Assembly: GCA_002633005.1 (NCBI GenBank)
Contig: NMRA01000244.1
Coordinates: 364,346 to 428,345, forward strand
Length of the DNA stretch: 64,000 bases
Source: Phoronis australis
Lineage: Eukaryota > Phoronida > Phoronidae
Direction: 5' to 3'
Each line of letters starts with the position of its first letter. The stretch's first letter is position 1. The notes beneath the pieces are model-generated. The model was not told the origin of the DNA. It did not search any database and saw nothing but the letters and a program-made list of their open reading frames with translations. Positions 1 to 15,400 of this stretch are shown piece by piece. The position numbers and the translations under genes are program-made.

Positions 1-112
1 ACAACTGCAAAATTTCCAGAACATCCACTTAGGGGTTTTGGACATACAAAAATGGACGCTGGACGGATAGGGATAACATTGAGTTTATATGTGTATGCAT
101 AAAAATTAAATT
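1..112 (+). repeat. 3' end copy of dispersed repeat family (450-bp-unit element)
   Basis: Resembles 12325-12470: both contain a gcaaaatttc...gaacat block, a ggacgct/ggacgcc...cggat block, and end with gcataaaaattaaat. The element continues left of the window. Confidence 0.6.
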
Positions 113-216
113 TATTAAAAAATCTAAAAACAATTGCACTGGACTTGCATATCTTTTCGTTGAAATGTTTGGGAAGACGTTATTATTTTACAAGGCAGCA
201 CTAACTGAGAAATTAC

Positions 217-430
217 CAGTAAAAGAGGACATCCTCATTTGGAGGCGGGATCTTGCGTAATGTGACCTTCTGCCAACCGATCATGACACAGCCCTTCTTG
301 TAAGAGGGTTGAACATGAATGATCGGCGGTAAAGGTCGTTTCGGACATGTTATCTTGATTGGCAGCGACTGGTCACTGTTTCCAACTGGATGTTTGGTTA
401 TTGTCATCAACGTAACGTTGACAGTTTTAC
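217..430 (-). CDS. Exon 41: end of FN3 domain 4 and start of FN3 domain 5
   Basis: A 214-bp exon encoding KTVNVTLMTITKHPVGNSDQ, then PKRPLPPIIHVQPSYKKGCV and MIGWQKVTLRKIPPPNEDVL. The in-frame TAA at 213-215 lies after a plausible donor TG|GTAATT, and FN3 domain 5 is cut mid-strand, so the gene probably continues left of the window. If the donor is not used, the protein ends here inside a domain. Confidence 0.75.
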
Positions 431-3400
431 CTGAGAACGACAAAAACAATGTCACAATAATGTCCAAAATGAAGTATTGGGTAAACCTGACCAAAAACAA
501 ACAAACAAACACATTCCCCTTAACAACTAGCCTAGGGTGATAATATTGAGGGAGTGAAAAACAAAACATGGATACTTATTTTGAGTGAAATTTCCTTGAG
601 GTAGGTGTTAAACTGAAGATGGGTGTTAACACAAACAGATAAAGCAAAATATCAACAGGTGAAAATGCCAGTTGAAATTGTTGCACGTTCACTAAAATAA
701 AATTTTATTTAAGAGTAAATTATTGATGAGCATTTTTAAAATCCAAAGTTTGTGATTTTCGTGGTGAGCATAAAAATAATCGGAACATGTTCCGTAAATA
801 ATTGAAAAGTCTATTTCAAACCTGGCTTCAAGTTGTCAATGTTCGTCTGGCGTACTATAGCTCCGAGTGTCTCTCCAGCTTTCTGCCCATCAAGCATGAC
901 ATCATAGCCCGCAATGTGGATATCTTCATGACATTTACCTGGCTCCCACTCTAGGCTCACCTGAAGCATAATCAGTCAGTCAAGTAAACACCCTTGTATC
1001 ATATTTCAATACTTTCGTTACAAAAATGTTATATTGATACAACATAGCTTAGGGCAATTCTTCACGTATTTAGCGTACAATATGGCCGACAAGTGAAATT
1101 CCATTCTATAAATAGCCTCCACAGAAATGAAAATTAAGAAATTAAATTTTAGCTCATTAGTACCATGGTTTGTACTGAATGTGTAGACGTCACGAAGCAA
1201 AATTTGACATAGTTTCAATTATTTGCAGCAAGCTAATCAGTCTTGAAAAATAACGATTAAATTGGTGATTATTTTTGAGCAAAATATGTAGTGAACTACC
1301 ATAGTCAATAAACAGAAAACCAAAAACAAAATACTTGGGACGAGTTGATCCTATCACCTTCCATTCAAACAAACTTGTATAATTACAATAAAATTGAATC
1401 TATTAACTTTAGGAACGCAGGCGAAGATAAATAAGCTATTGCTAAAGGTGTGACATATCGAGATTGCCGGGTAAAAAACAGACAAAGTTATGAGAAAGAC
1501 CAATAATGTCCTAATAGGTCTTACACTAATTGCATGGTCTTAGTAGTACAAAATTTACCAATGTGCTATAACTATCTGTCTGAGACTGACAATTATTTTC
1601 TCTACTTCATTCCTTAAACTGGCAGACATCATTATTGCACTATAGCTCATTAACCAAACCATAACCAGGTAACACCTTCAGACATCATTAGTCCAGACTA
1701 CCTGATAAAGATGGGCTGACTTGGCCCAGACCTTGGGTGGATCAGGCTTGCCTAGGGTGGTGTAATACATTATGGCTGAGGAGAACTGCAGCTCACTGGA
1801 CACTTGACCAGTGTCCAGACTGTAAGTAGCCACCACATAAATCCTGTGAAAAAGAAGCAACAGTTACTGCTGGTCAATCCAGAGATGGTGGTCAATTGGT
1901 CAGTCAGTGATGGACTGAGCTGGTCATCTGTGGTTCAATTAAGTGCTTGATACAGTTCAATTTATCTCCATGTTAACTCTGTGCAAAAATAGCTAGAGCA
2001 GACACGAGTACTCATTTAATAGCAGTGCTCACCACAACACAAAATTAAAACTAGTGAAACACCTGATGCTGTGAGAGTCAAAACACTGAGATGTCATTAA
2101 TCTTTCTTCTACAAAAAAAATAACATTTATCATTCACCACTTGTCAGGTACCCCCTTATCAGTACAGTGTCAATATATCGCCAAGAGGCTGTGTGTACAG
2201 TAAAGGCACATTATATGAGATTAACAAGTCTGCTTGATAAGGAATACCATGAGTTAATGTGTACAGTTAGGGCACATTACATGAAATTAACATGTCTGTT
2301 TGATTAGGAATACCAAAATCACGCTCTGTAACCACACTACACAATACGATATATTGAACATAATCCATGTTTAATCTTCACAACAAATTCCTAGATGATA
2401 AACATAGTGATACCCATGCTTTCACTGAAACAGTGAATGAAGCGTAAATGACATACGACTATTTCTCACGTCTAGTTTGAACTCCAACTGGATTTGTAAG
2501 AAATAAACAATGCAGGAATTGACAGAAGAAGTGAGACGTAATTTTACCTGCGATTACAAACAACAACACGTCAGTCATCGTCAACGATGTATTAATGCAT
2601 GATACCTGTTAAGAATGGCTAGTTAAATTCCAACAAACATTCTGCATCTACTGACGTCAGCTCTGACTTTTATTCACAACAACTAGCCAGAGAACAGTGT
2701 CCCAAAGTTATAACCAGTTAAGAAAGCTATCAGCAAAGAACTCTGGGTGAAATGTGAGATAAGGGAGAACATATAGCTTACATACACAAACGGTATCACA
2801 AAGGATTAGGCTTTACCCAGTCGTCATTGGAAATAAAGACGGGACTGCATTATTGAAATAAATTTGCAAGATCCTTTCAAGTAAACAATGAATGAAACAC
2901 TATTACTCAAGTAACACCCAGCTAGTGAGCAACCCTAAAGAGTGCTCCAATCTCAACACTCAGCTATACAAAGCTAGTAAACTTTGAATGACTTAAAATG
3001 CCCATAAAACATGTCTAAACTCTCACCAGATTCACTGGTTGGTTCAAACTCCATACTACTTGAACCCAGACAACCCTTAGGTCACTATAGGCTTCATGGA
3101 CTATTACATGGTCAATGAGGCAGCATTGTGCAGACATAAGCCTCATTCCACACAGTCAATGTTTTGAATAAACACAGGATGAATACAACATCAACAAACA
3201 GTTGAATACTGAGCCTTGCCAGCTCTAACCTCAACAGCACTACACAATAACTGGATAATGAAGAGATAAAGGAGGTATCACCTGTCATAGCTGTTTGTTT
3301 AGCAACAGCCATTTCAAATGCCAACTGCAGAATGAAAACTTTCAGGTTTATTGTTATTTATGATCCACATATGTCCCCAGATAAGATAAATGATTTGTTG

Positions 3401-6400
3401 GTTGCAAGCTCTTACCAGAGATGAAAAGGAGACTGATGTAGGTGATATAAGGTCATTTATTATGACTAGTACAATTACAATAAAATGAATAGAGTTAAAT
3501 AACATATAATAGGTAATCTCTGGTAAGATGGGCAATAAAAAGTGCCACAGAGATGTTGTAAGACAGCTCATGCCCATCGTTATATTGGAGCCTGAAAGAT
3601 GGCAGCACTAGATGGACTGGTCTGTCAACTTAATTCATGAGTTGTTAGTTTTGGTTAATGAAGCATGAAAATGTTTAGTTAGATGAATGATGTCATTCAG
3701 CTGGATGCTATTTATAGCAGACAATTTAGTTTTGTTCAGCAAGTTGCCTCCTGGGTATAGGAATCAAGTTTTGTTTTCACGAAAATAAAAGCAATGGGGC
3801 TATTCAACAATCTTTACATTACAACAGGGAGCGCCTGTACTACTGGTGATAGACTAAGTCGTCTGATTTCGCGAGCCGGTGAAATGGCTTGCAGCCGTGC
3901 CAACTGAATCTGAGATTGGAGATTGCGGGAATAGGGTGCTTCTATGAGAGGATCGAGTAAGCATGATCTTATACAAAGGTAAGGTTTGTGATAATTTTAA
4001 CGATTACTCCATGTTTAAAAATTAATACTAATACCGGTTAACTGAGGTACTGGCCGACGTCCACTTCGCAGCAGTCGCCAGTCGGGTTAATCATTGTTTG
4101 TTGTGATGTGTGTTAATCACGATACTTGACGTAGCACTCGGGATCTTTTCGTATATCAAAGCAGTATTATTGTTTGGAATGATTTCTAACAGGTTTATCA
4201 GTGACAGTTATACCAATCAATGCTAAATGTTTATGTTGTCAACTCATATTTGTTAGTGAGGTGAGATTACAATCCAAGCCCAAAGGGTATGTGACAAATC
4301 CATTAAACAATTTGTTTACTCAATATCCTATGTCGTCTGCCCGGATTCTATTACATGTTGACATGGAAATATATCATATTTGTTGTTTTTACCTGACCTT
4401 TGGTTTTTAGGTTTGAGGGCTATTCCCGGAAGAGGGGATAAGCATCACTTCTGTAGCCATCCCTGAATAGACAACAACTGGTTTTATGCAGTTGACTGCA
4501 GGCAGCTAACCAGGAAGATCTTCCTATCTAGTGCAGATCTGTTGGCAAAGCCTACTTTCTATATCGGAGACAAAAAACAAAGCCTTTGAAAAGGGACAGC
4601 TATTTTTAAGGAAAGATGTGTAAGTTGTTTGTTAATTTACTTATTCAGGTGCTTAGCGGGAGGTTGGCATAGGGGGTTGTAAACTTTGGTGCAACTCAAT
4701 GTGTGGAAATAACAGGTAAGAGTGTCCAGGGAAAAGGTCATGGTGAGGTAATTCTTAAACGTCATGAAGTTCTTTAACGTTTCATGAAACTGTTTTACTA
4801 CGAACTTTGAATCCCTAAAAACATATAACATTCTCTGAATACTCAACTACTGAACAGTCTTAACTCATGCCTTGAAATGTTGCAAGTCGTTTATAAATTC
4901 ATATGACTGTCATTTTTGTGAAAATTGCATTTTTGATGTGAACTTACGAGTGAGGTCGTGTTTGAACATAATTTATTCTTACTGCAAATACGCAAACAAT
5001 GGCGCCTCAGGAGTTTTAATTACTCTTAAACAACAGAAACATCATCCATCATTTTTTAAGTTACCCAGGTTTTCATATCCTCTATCAAAAGAAAAATAAA
5101 AAACCCAGAAACATTTCCCTCAGCCTTAGACCAGAAGTGTGATTGACAGACCCAAGAATCTGTAATCAGTGTTTATATTTGCTGAAAGTATCAAAAATCA
5201 CAAGGCTTGAAAATGTTAACAAAGGTTTGAAGTTGTCTCAAATAACTTGCATATTTTGCAGACGATGCATTTAAAGCATTGTTATGGCTAGGAATGAAAA
5301 ATAAAGAAGCAGTTCTAAACAAATCAATACTTATTATATTATATACACTCTTGCTTTCTGGAAATAGTAATTATTTAATTTTGTGTGAAATTGTAAAGCA
5401 GTTACCATATCATATTATTGAAAAACAAGGCAAACGTTTTTGATCCAACCTGACAAACTTAATTATTCATGTTTCAATATTTGTTCCAAGGTTCAGTGAC
5501 ATTTTTAAGGCCACTTCAAGCTGCAACATAGAGAAGCTTTGTTACTCCTTTCTCTTCCCACAGCATGTCGTCCACTCACCAGTAGTGCTGAATGGCACAA
5601 TGTACAAGACAGTGGCCCTGGAGAAATGTGAATCGCAGTACTAAGTTACCATATGAAAATGTGCCAATGGATTGTTTGTGTGTGTGAAGAGGAACTATAT
5701 CCGACTGCTACACAAGCCAGCCTCATTGGTGAGGATGCCCTTTCATAGGCTATGAGTCGTGTGGACAACAATAGCTTATTTCCTTTCCTAGAAAAAACAT
5801 GAGGGACTGAAGCTTAAGACAAACACTTTGGTCTATTTCAAGGTCATATTTTAGGCACAAAGCGAGTCATGTGATATGATGTTGTGTTTACCTTCAAGGA
5901 TTTAATCATGGACTATTGATGATGAATGACGTTACATGAAGGAAAACAAAGTACCAAAACTGGATCTATAGGCCATTGAAACTCGATCCCAGTGAAATGA
6001 AAACCAAATGCATCTGATATAAATACCCGTCCTTTCTCACTGAGTGATAATAACTTTTCCTTTCAGAAGTAAGGCTTTATACTAATGGTAAAAACTTTTC
6101 AACTTGGTACGCATTATGTGGAAATGACATTCAGTGACTACATCGATTGTCTTATTGTCAGTAGAAAGACCGTTAATGTTACACTTTGATGATCAAATAA
6201 ATTTTTCATCCACAGGCAAGTTTGTCACTAATTATTCAAACCACAATATTTCTTCAGTTTTAAAGCCCCATACAATGCAGTTGTGCTGCTTCTTTATAAA
6301 GCTGACGTGATTACAGATTACGCTTGCGAATTGTCATTTTCCCGTTGACCTATAGAAATGTCCAGTGATCAAAATGAAGTATTCCCCTTATTGTATTTGA

Positions 6401-9400
6401 TGTCTTTATGTGTGAAACTATTTTTAGAGCTTTCTTAAGAAGGCTTTTTGAAGTTTGGTGTTAACTTGTCAATAACAAAAGTTCCACATGCAAGTAAAGT
6501 GTGTTTTCAATTGTAGCTAACTGGATAAGAATCTGCTATGCACAAGATTCGAGAATAAACAATAATCAGTGTATTTAAAAGCTAAATGGCAAACTGAACA
6601 ACCACATATATACAACGGAAAAACATTACGTGTAAAACACAAGTGTAATTTTCCCAATTTAAAAGAGTCCAAAATCAGTGATATCAAGGTCTGATTTTCT
6701 GAATTGACAGGATCAATTCCCTCAGGTTATTGCTGAAGGACTGCTTTTCACTTTGTCGAAATGTAAAATAGACGGTAAGGCGACTGGTTTCAGTCATTTT
6801 CTCTCACCTGTAACAGAGAAATATTACCAAATTATAAAAGAAAACACAAGACAAACATACTTTTCTAAGGCAGAACATACTTGACATTCCATCTTCATGT
6901 GTATATGTAGAAACTAATAATCTGTGTACCTAAGCCTTATTTAATATCTGAATTGAAATATGTGAAACAGGCTAAAAGTAATTTAAGAACGTGTATTTTT
7001 CATGACACCTAAAATGTGTTTATAAAATAAAATTCATTCTAGGTGTCAAAATTTATTCCACTGCAACGTTACGAATTTACTGAATAGCTCATTCATGTTA
7101 ATTCGGTAACTAATCTGGTAGTCCTGGGGGTGGGGTCAGTTACAAAATAAGGAGACTCATCAATCTAGAGAATTTTATTGGAAAGCATAGTTTTGTAAAG
7201 TAACTGCAGTGAAAAAGTCACCATTGACTTCTGCGCGGCATGTCCCATAAACCTCTTAAATTGGGAGCACTCCCACTCACGACAATATGTGGATATGTGC
7301 TGCTAGCCTACCATCCGGGTGCCGGGTGAGTTTATGAGGAGAAACACTTAGTTCCACTGAATAAACTCAGTGGGGTAGCTGGTGGGCACAACATCACTGA
7401 GCGATGCCGATAGAAACTTAATTGCTAAAAACTTACCAAGTTACGGGATTATGTGGTCTCGCAATGGAAATGCAGTGCACACGTGAGGCTTTGGCATCCA
7501 TGCAGTTTTTGTCACTTGGTAGACACTTTTGACCACAATTCTCCATGCCTGTAGTAACCTTAGGTCTTTTCGGAATTTGTGACCACCTGTCAAAGACTTG
7601 CACCAGGGAAAATAGTAATAATAAGGCTTAGCGCGATGACGTATTTTGATATCAATTCGTCTTTCTACAGACAGCGATGCATGCGCAAGTCAATCACCAC
7701 TAGTACAGCAGCGACACCGCGTCGAATAGCCCCATTAAATCACATTTATATATTAAATACCATCAGCTGATTAATTCTAAATTTGTAATGTTTGACTCGA
7801 TAACTTCATCTCCATTTTCACAATGCAAAATGAATGGAGTTTTAAGCTGCTGAAAAAATAATTCTCATTCAAACAGGACGCCCTGACATTCAGTAATACG
7901 AAGCAGAAGATTAACACACCCATAGAAGAGGTACACAGGAAACTTTGCTCAGATGGGAGATTTTTTCAAAATAAGTGTTCCTACAAATAGGTGGCCTTTC
8001 TGTTAAAAGTCCCTGTAAAAGGCCGATTTTCCCCGATTTAATAGCCAAAAAAGCATTATTCTAAAAATTCTTCAATCTGGACACAAATAATTGCTAACAA
8101 TGACTTATTTCTATTTTTCAGAGGCTTATCACATTATTGTAAACATTCAAAATTTTACCAAACATTTGGTAACAGTTACGCCATACAAATAATGCTTGGT
8201 AACAGTTACGCCACACAAATAATGCTTGGTAACAGTTACACCATACAAACCATGCTAACAGCAAAGCTGTAATTTTTCTATAATTTGATGAATGAAATTT
8301 CACATGCCCCCGCCATATCGTGTGCCAAACTCCCGGAATTTTTACCCTAGACCCTCCATATTTCCCAGCAGGCAACTAATTTCCTTCTTAACCCTTGACT
8401 ACAGTAGGTACCTAACCACAGCCCTGGATTTTTATGAAGGCTTGTTTTGTTTAGGGATTAGGCAACAGAGATGAATACCAGTGACAGCCACTGCCATGTC
8501 AGGGCACTTTATTTTGTCATTGAAAATTGATCTTTTCATTGACTGAATGACAAAACAGGGTTAAGAATTAAAGAGACACCATTTGCAACTGCTGTCTCTT
8601 TGTTAAGACATCCCAACAAGTATTGTGTTGTCCAGCCTCTACCAGGTAACCTGTCTGAGTAGTACAATGGTGGACTTGACTTCTATGTACAACCCATTAT
8701 CATAACACCAAAGAATGCAGAAATTTGACTTGGGGCAGGGCATAATGAGGGTTCACCATGGCAGTTTAGAAACACAAAGGCTCTTTTCTCCAAGTAGAAA
8801 AACCAGCAGCAGAGTTTTTAAAAATTCCATTACAAAAAAATGTTTTCACTTTTAACAACAGGCCATTTCTTCCTGAACTAATTTATGCTAAATGTCAGCT
8901 GTCCAGGAGCCCCTACGGAAGGGTCAGGCTGACTAGACTAGTCCCTATAAAGTGCCGTGCTTCTGGAACAAAACGAATTTGCTAAAGGATGACTGTGATG
9001 GAATTTCCTTATAAATGGGTCACTTTTACAAATCCATTGTCCCAATGGGTAATTATTTTCCGGCTGGAGCCGCCCTCCAACATCAAAAAATATACTATTA
9101 GTTGAGTATCCCCGCCCCAGGAACAAGATATTCACTAACAGTGATCAGTGGGGTCATACAACTTGTCGACAGCGTGTTGACAACATGTTTGTCCCATAAT
9201 TTAACGTCCTGTCACATAAGGCCAATCTTGCCAAACATAGGGGGACACTTGAATAACTGATCTTCCTCAACAAAGTACCTGTATGTTGCCCCGGGAGACA
9301 GTCCTTTGACCAAACACTCATTGTCATCTGTGATGTTCCAACAGTGTTGTAACGCAGGACCACTGATCTCAGATTGAAGACATTCAAAGCTGGAAATACA

Positions 9401-12400
9401 AAAACATTTTTAAAAGTGACTTTAAACTCACCTGCTTGCTTATTCCATACTTCACTTTCTTGTTGTACATGAGATCTCCGGCCAATAACTATTAGTATTA
9501 TACAATTTTATACAATAATTACGCCTTCTCTTCATTTCTGAGAATCCACCTAATGATGTAAATATTGTTAATATCCTCATCACTTTTTATTTCTTTTTTA
9601 TTTAATTTACTAGGATTAAATAAAAATTATCATAGCTCTCAGTGATAACGTTGTAGAAATTTAAAGCTGAAAAATAGGAAAATAATTCATTTTTACAATC
9701 TGCAAAACAACGAAACACTTAATTTTCACCTGCTGGCTAATCAATGTGACTATCACAAAGAATAGTATCAACAAGTATTTCTCACAGTAAACAATAGATG
9801 GCAGCACCATGATTTTCACTCATTTCCCCATAATCAAATTCAAGAAGTTTACAATGACCTTGACCCAAATTCAAGGAATATTTGCAGGCACTTCCAGACA
9901 ATAGTAAACACAATTTCAAGGCACTAAAATCCCTACCTATATGTGATACACAGTAAAGGTCATAAAGTTAAATGACCGACTGGTCAGCAATGAATTGGCC
10001 ACTGGTTACTGACCGGTCATCTACCAACTCTGACCAGACTACCAGTGGTCAATGACTCAGTTACCACTGTGGTTGCCATGACCAGGGTGGGATTATGCAG
10101 ATGTCCTCAGTTACCACTAGGTTGCCTAGATACAGCGTTAATTAAATTTCTGGGCTGTGATATAACAGTAATACTCTTTATTTCCGCAGTCACCATGTTC
10201 CAAGAGCCTTCTTCTAGGTTTTTAAAAAACAATGCATTCTGCTCTTACTCACAGTAAAAAACGCGATTTTTCCACGTTCCTCGTTATATTTATGTCTCAG
10301 TTGCATTGTTTTCTAAGTATGAAAAGAGGCTTTTTTAAAATGACGACTGCGTGAATAAGGTCTATTCTTTACTCATTATGCATAAAATAATTGAAAAAAA
10401 TTATCATTTTTCTGTTGTTCAAAGGATGACCTATTTTGATGCAAATGATAGAAAATTTACCAAATGTTGCTTAATCCTAATTTTTGTTGATGAACTTGGC
10501 AAAAAATTCACTCGTTTCCCCCATTGTGTGCTGAATAGGTGAAGGGATACCATATCTATTGCCTTTACTTACGAAATAAAATAATTAAATACACCAATTA
10601 CGAGTTTATGAGTTTGTTATCCAACAGAATAAAGAACAAACTTTAGGAAAACGAACATCTGACTAGAGCTGTTAAATTATGCTGACCACATCGAAGTGCT
10701 TTTTAGTTTTAACAACTGTAAAAATGTAACCAGAGCAACGCGGAGCATTGAAATGGTTGCTTATTTGTGTCATAAAATGGCCACTAGATGGCGCAAACAC
10801 ATAAAATCCGTCCAAAAATGGGAACGTGTCATTGCTTTTTTAATAGAAAGCTATACACCAAATTCCAAATTTCATATAAATCCGCCAAGGAACTTCAGAG
10901 AAACAAAGGAAAACAGGGGGCACAGTGTTCATTGGATCCGCCTGAAAGTCGTCAATGGCTGTTGTTCGCTTCATATAAATACACTTACTAAATTTAGTAA
11001 AGATCCTCCAGTGGGTTTAAGAGATACAACTTTAGGCGCAAAACAAAACAAAACTACCACAAGGAGGCGCCAGAGTAGTCAAAGTCGTCATCATCAACCG
11101 TTCTCTTCACACTGAGAACATATACGCCAATTTTCAAAACCATCCTTAGAATGATTTGGTTAATAAAGAGGCAGAGTAAGACGCCAAAAAACAGACTCGA
11201 AAAGAGCAAAAGTGGCCATTAAGTGGCGCAAATTACCTTGATTCCATCCAAAAACGGGAGGATAGCGTCATCCCATCAATAGATGCCCGTATTCAAAATT
11301 TTATGAAAATCTGTTGAGGACCTTTGAAGATACAGAGGTAAACGTAAAACTTAAATTGCCACCAGGGGGCATACAAGTACTCAGATTCATCCCAAAATCA
11401 TCGTCGTTCGTTGTCAACATCGCATAAACACACTTCTTAAATTCAGTAAAGATCCTACAAAGGGTTTTGGCGATACAGTCATGGGTGCAAAAAAGAAAGT
11501 GCCACTAGGAGGTGCCACAGTAGTCGAAGTCATCGGAAAATCATCGTCAGCCGTCCACTTCATAGAAAAAACATACATGCCAATTTTCACAATTATCCTG
11601 AAAGCGATTTGGTTTATAAAGGGGTGGATGCCAAAAAACACTCGAAAACAGTAAAAATGTCCACTAGGTGGCGCAAACTAGGTCGAATGCATCTGAAAAT
11701 GGAAAAATAACGTCACCTCACTAACAGAAGCCTGTAAGCCAAATTTCATGAAAATAAATTGAGGACCTTTGAAGATACAGAGGAAAACATAAAAAATAAA
11801 ATTGCCACTAGGTGGCACACCAGTAGTCAGATCTGTCTGAAAGTTGTCGTCGTCCATTGTCAACATCATATAAATGCACTTACTAAATTTAGTAAAGATG
11901 CTGCAAAATGGTTTAGGAGATAAAGCCATAGGCGCAAAAAAAACTGCCGCTAGGAGGCGCCACAGTAGTTGAAGTCTTCGGAAAATCAACATCAACTGTC
12001 CTCTTCATAGTAAGAACATACATGCCAATTTTCACAATCATGCTTAGAGTGGTTTGGTTGATAGAGGGGTGGACGTCAAAAAACAGACTCGAAAACAGTA
12101 AAAATATCCACTAGGTGGCGTAAACTACGTCGAATCCATCCGAAAACAGGAGGATGTCGTTGTTTCACTAATAGATGCCTATATACTAAATTTCATGAAA
12201 ATACCTTGAGGACCTTTGAAGATACACAGGTAAACGTAAAAAACTAAAATTGCCACTAGGGGGCACACTGGTAGTTGGATCCATCCGAAAGTTTGCTCAT
12301 GCCATCCTATCCATGAAAGGAACACGTGCAAAATTTCATGAACATAGTTTTACGTCAATCGATTTTGGAGATAGAGCAGCGGACGCCGGCTGGACGCCAC

Positions 12401-15400
12401 CCGAACGGATGGACACAGATGACGGCATAATGCGTCCACATATAAATATGTGGGCGCATAAAAATTAAATGAAGTTACAAACTGGGTCAACAAACTACAG
12501 CAAAACTAATGTTCATGCAAAGTACATGGATTTTCAAAATCAACAACCAAAATCAGAAACTTTTGGTGTACAGAAGGATTTTTTAAAATGCCACGTTCAC
12601 CTTATTTTTGTGGTCAGCACCGTATTTCACTTATTTGTGGACATAGTATGAAAACGCAATTTTCAAAAGAAAAAAAAACAATGCATCACATCTGCACTCA
12701 AATAGTATACTGCTATGGATGGAAAAATTTTTAAACGGATATGAGTCTTGAAAACATCGTATTCCCTACATTTTTGTGGATAGACAAAAATGCAATTCCC
12801 CCCTCCCCCCAAAAAAACAATACATGATATCACACAAAATAGCACATTCGTGTGGATAAAAGACTTTTTGAAACAACATAAAAACAGAGTCATATAAAAA
12901 CTACAAAGCCTTATACTAACAATGAGATCTGACCATTGAAATTACTGGCACTGTTAATGGCTTGTTCAAATTAAAGAGTTGGCAGTTAGTTGCAGCCAAC
13001 AGTGCTAAAAAATTAGCAGAGCAGTCGACTAGTTTTCCAACAACACAGAGAAAAATTTGTGACGTGCTGCAAACAGGGAAGAGGGTTCAAAAACAAAACA
13101 GTATTTTTTAAATTCTCAAGCACTGGGTGGCATTGGCTTTTTCCTGAATATTTTAAATGCCAGTAACTATTTGACAGTATTAGGAATACAAACAATTGAA
13201 GCAATGCTATGAAATACCATTTTTCAAATCTAATAGTGGATGTCAAAGGTCACCACAAGACTTCTCCCACCTTGACTCCATCAATAGATACAGTTACTGC
13301 CTCTATGGACGAACTCATAAACTCTTTCCAACATTAACTTATAATATCTTTTCAAATTACATAAAATAAAAATATCTTTTCCACTATCTGTTTCCAACAC
13401 TTTAAAGTGAACACTTTTTGAAATAACCTTGATGAGGTGATTAAAAAATCTGGTAAAATCTTTTAGTCAATTGACTGTCGCTTTTATGAAATTAGATATT
13501 TTTTTGTTTTAAACATGATCTAAAAAAATAAATTGTGAGCAGCTTTGTGTTACGCAGATTTTCCCCCAAAATGACACAATGATAACAGCTGTTCAACTCC
13601 TTATCAGCTATCAAAATCCTTCTTTAAAACACCATTAGAAGAAAAAAAAATGAAAATATTCCATACACCACAAAATAGGTCTGCACAACTTCAATCAGAT
13701 TGGACATATTATAAAGAGAAATGGATATTAAAAAATAAATTAAAATGCCTGAAAATCATTGATAAAAATTTTCTACGTAATTGATATCAGCTTAAGTCAT
13801 CCCACAAATTTTCAAAAAATAGTTCACCAAAAGAAAAGTCAAGAGTGTAAAAAATATAGATTATTTTTCTGTAAAACATGACCTTGCGCTTCTCAGGGTT
13901 TTGAAAAAAAAATTAAAAAAGTATACTAATGCATATAAAAATTTCATCAATAGAGCTGAAAGTGGAGAGAAGAAGAGAAGAAAATAAAGTCCCATGCTGA
14001 CCTTTTGCTACAGACTGTAAAATCTTCTTTGGCATAAATAGACTGTTGGACGCAAAGAACAGTTTTCACAAAATTCTCCATTATTATCTCGTGGTAGGTG
14101 TTACTGCAACATGCTGCTGTATTGGAAAATAAACATTTCCCCTTCTCAATTCTGAACATGTGACACAGGTAAGACAGGTGGGCGTTAATTACATTACCAC
14201 TTGCCGTGTAACAGTGCTAAGCTGGCCATGACTCACTCTCGCTTGTCACGTAATTTTTCCATACCAGAACAAGAATTAAAAACTTGTCATGGCCAAAGTG
14301 ACCAAAGTTATACTTTTCAAGGTAGGTCTAATATTCAAGCCTTTTTCAAGGTCAAATGTATAAAAAAAATGTTCACTTCAAGGACACTTGAAGACTTCAT
14401 GTATTTTTCAAGGTTGACTATGCAAACGAAGAACTTTTCAAGGCCAAGTTAAAAATGAAGTACAGTTCAAGGTCAGTGGAAGTGGGCCCGTCCAATGTCA
14501 CTCACCTCAAGTCACTGTTAACCCACTGATCAAACCTTTGCCCAACAACATTCACAACAAACACTAGCAGGTTGTAGTCTTTATCTGGCTCTGAGAGGAG
14601 GCGCCACCGTACCAGCTCACCATCCCCAGTGTGTTCCACCGAGATGACAGGGGCAGGCAGGATGTCACCATGATCCAGATCACCCTGAAAACAATTAATT
14701 CTAAATTGTAATTGTTATTTTTTAATCAAATTAAATTAAATTATTTATCAACGTATTAAATAATAACTTTCAATTCACTTAAATTGTTTTTAATTCAATT
14801 AAATTCCATTTTCATTGAATTAAATTGTTCTTTAATTCAATTAAATTATTTTTAAATTCAAATAAATTATTTGTAAATTCACTTATTTTTAAAATCAATT
14901 AAGTCATTTTTGATCCAGTTAAATTATTTGACTCTCTGGGCTTTACCCACCTCTTGTTCATATATTTACACAATATATTATTTTGTGTATCTATTTATTC
15001 TTATCCCAGGAGTTTGAACGAATAATAAACAGACAAGACTCCCACATGTTCAACATAACTTGTCACCATACTATTTCTTACTTACTTGTTGAGGTCCATT
15101 GATGAAGGCAGCGGCCCGCACCTCAGTCTGACCTTCACTGACCCCACGTTCAGGGGAGTCCTCAACTCCAATATCGCCCACGTCGTCCACTTGAACTGTG
15201 GCATGGGACTCGCTTCGGGGGCGCCGTTTTCTGAAATTGTGAAAATAAGTTTCTACACATACAACAGCCATATACTGTATTGGAAACTATGAAAGGGTAA
15301 GCATGTCTTATAAATCTTGAAGGCTATGCAGGGCCTTATCTACAAGTCTGAACACTAAGTCAAATATGTTAAAATTAGAAAATTTAACTCAACAAATTAA

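Larger units (their letters stand above)
431..9278 (-). other. Introns between exons 41, 40, 39 and 38
   Basis: Three introns (431-821, 961-1701, 1844-9278). The 7.4-kb one holds a direct repeat of about 65 bp near 2194-2315 and the 30-bp repeat at 8169-8255. No further exon or recognisable element was found. Small ORFs on both strands show no coding character. Confidence 0.5.

Noticed and set aside
10696-11115. 139-residue plus-strand ORF
   Set aside because: Lies in the dispersed repeat; no motif, no splice signals, and the neighbouring repeat units do not keep it open.
217-14684. Identity as a RIM-binding protein or titin-like FN3 protein
   Set aside because: FN3 motifs alone are generic; no SH3, Ig or kinase modules and the cupredoxin part does not fit either family.
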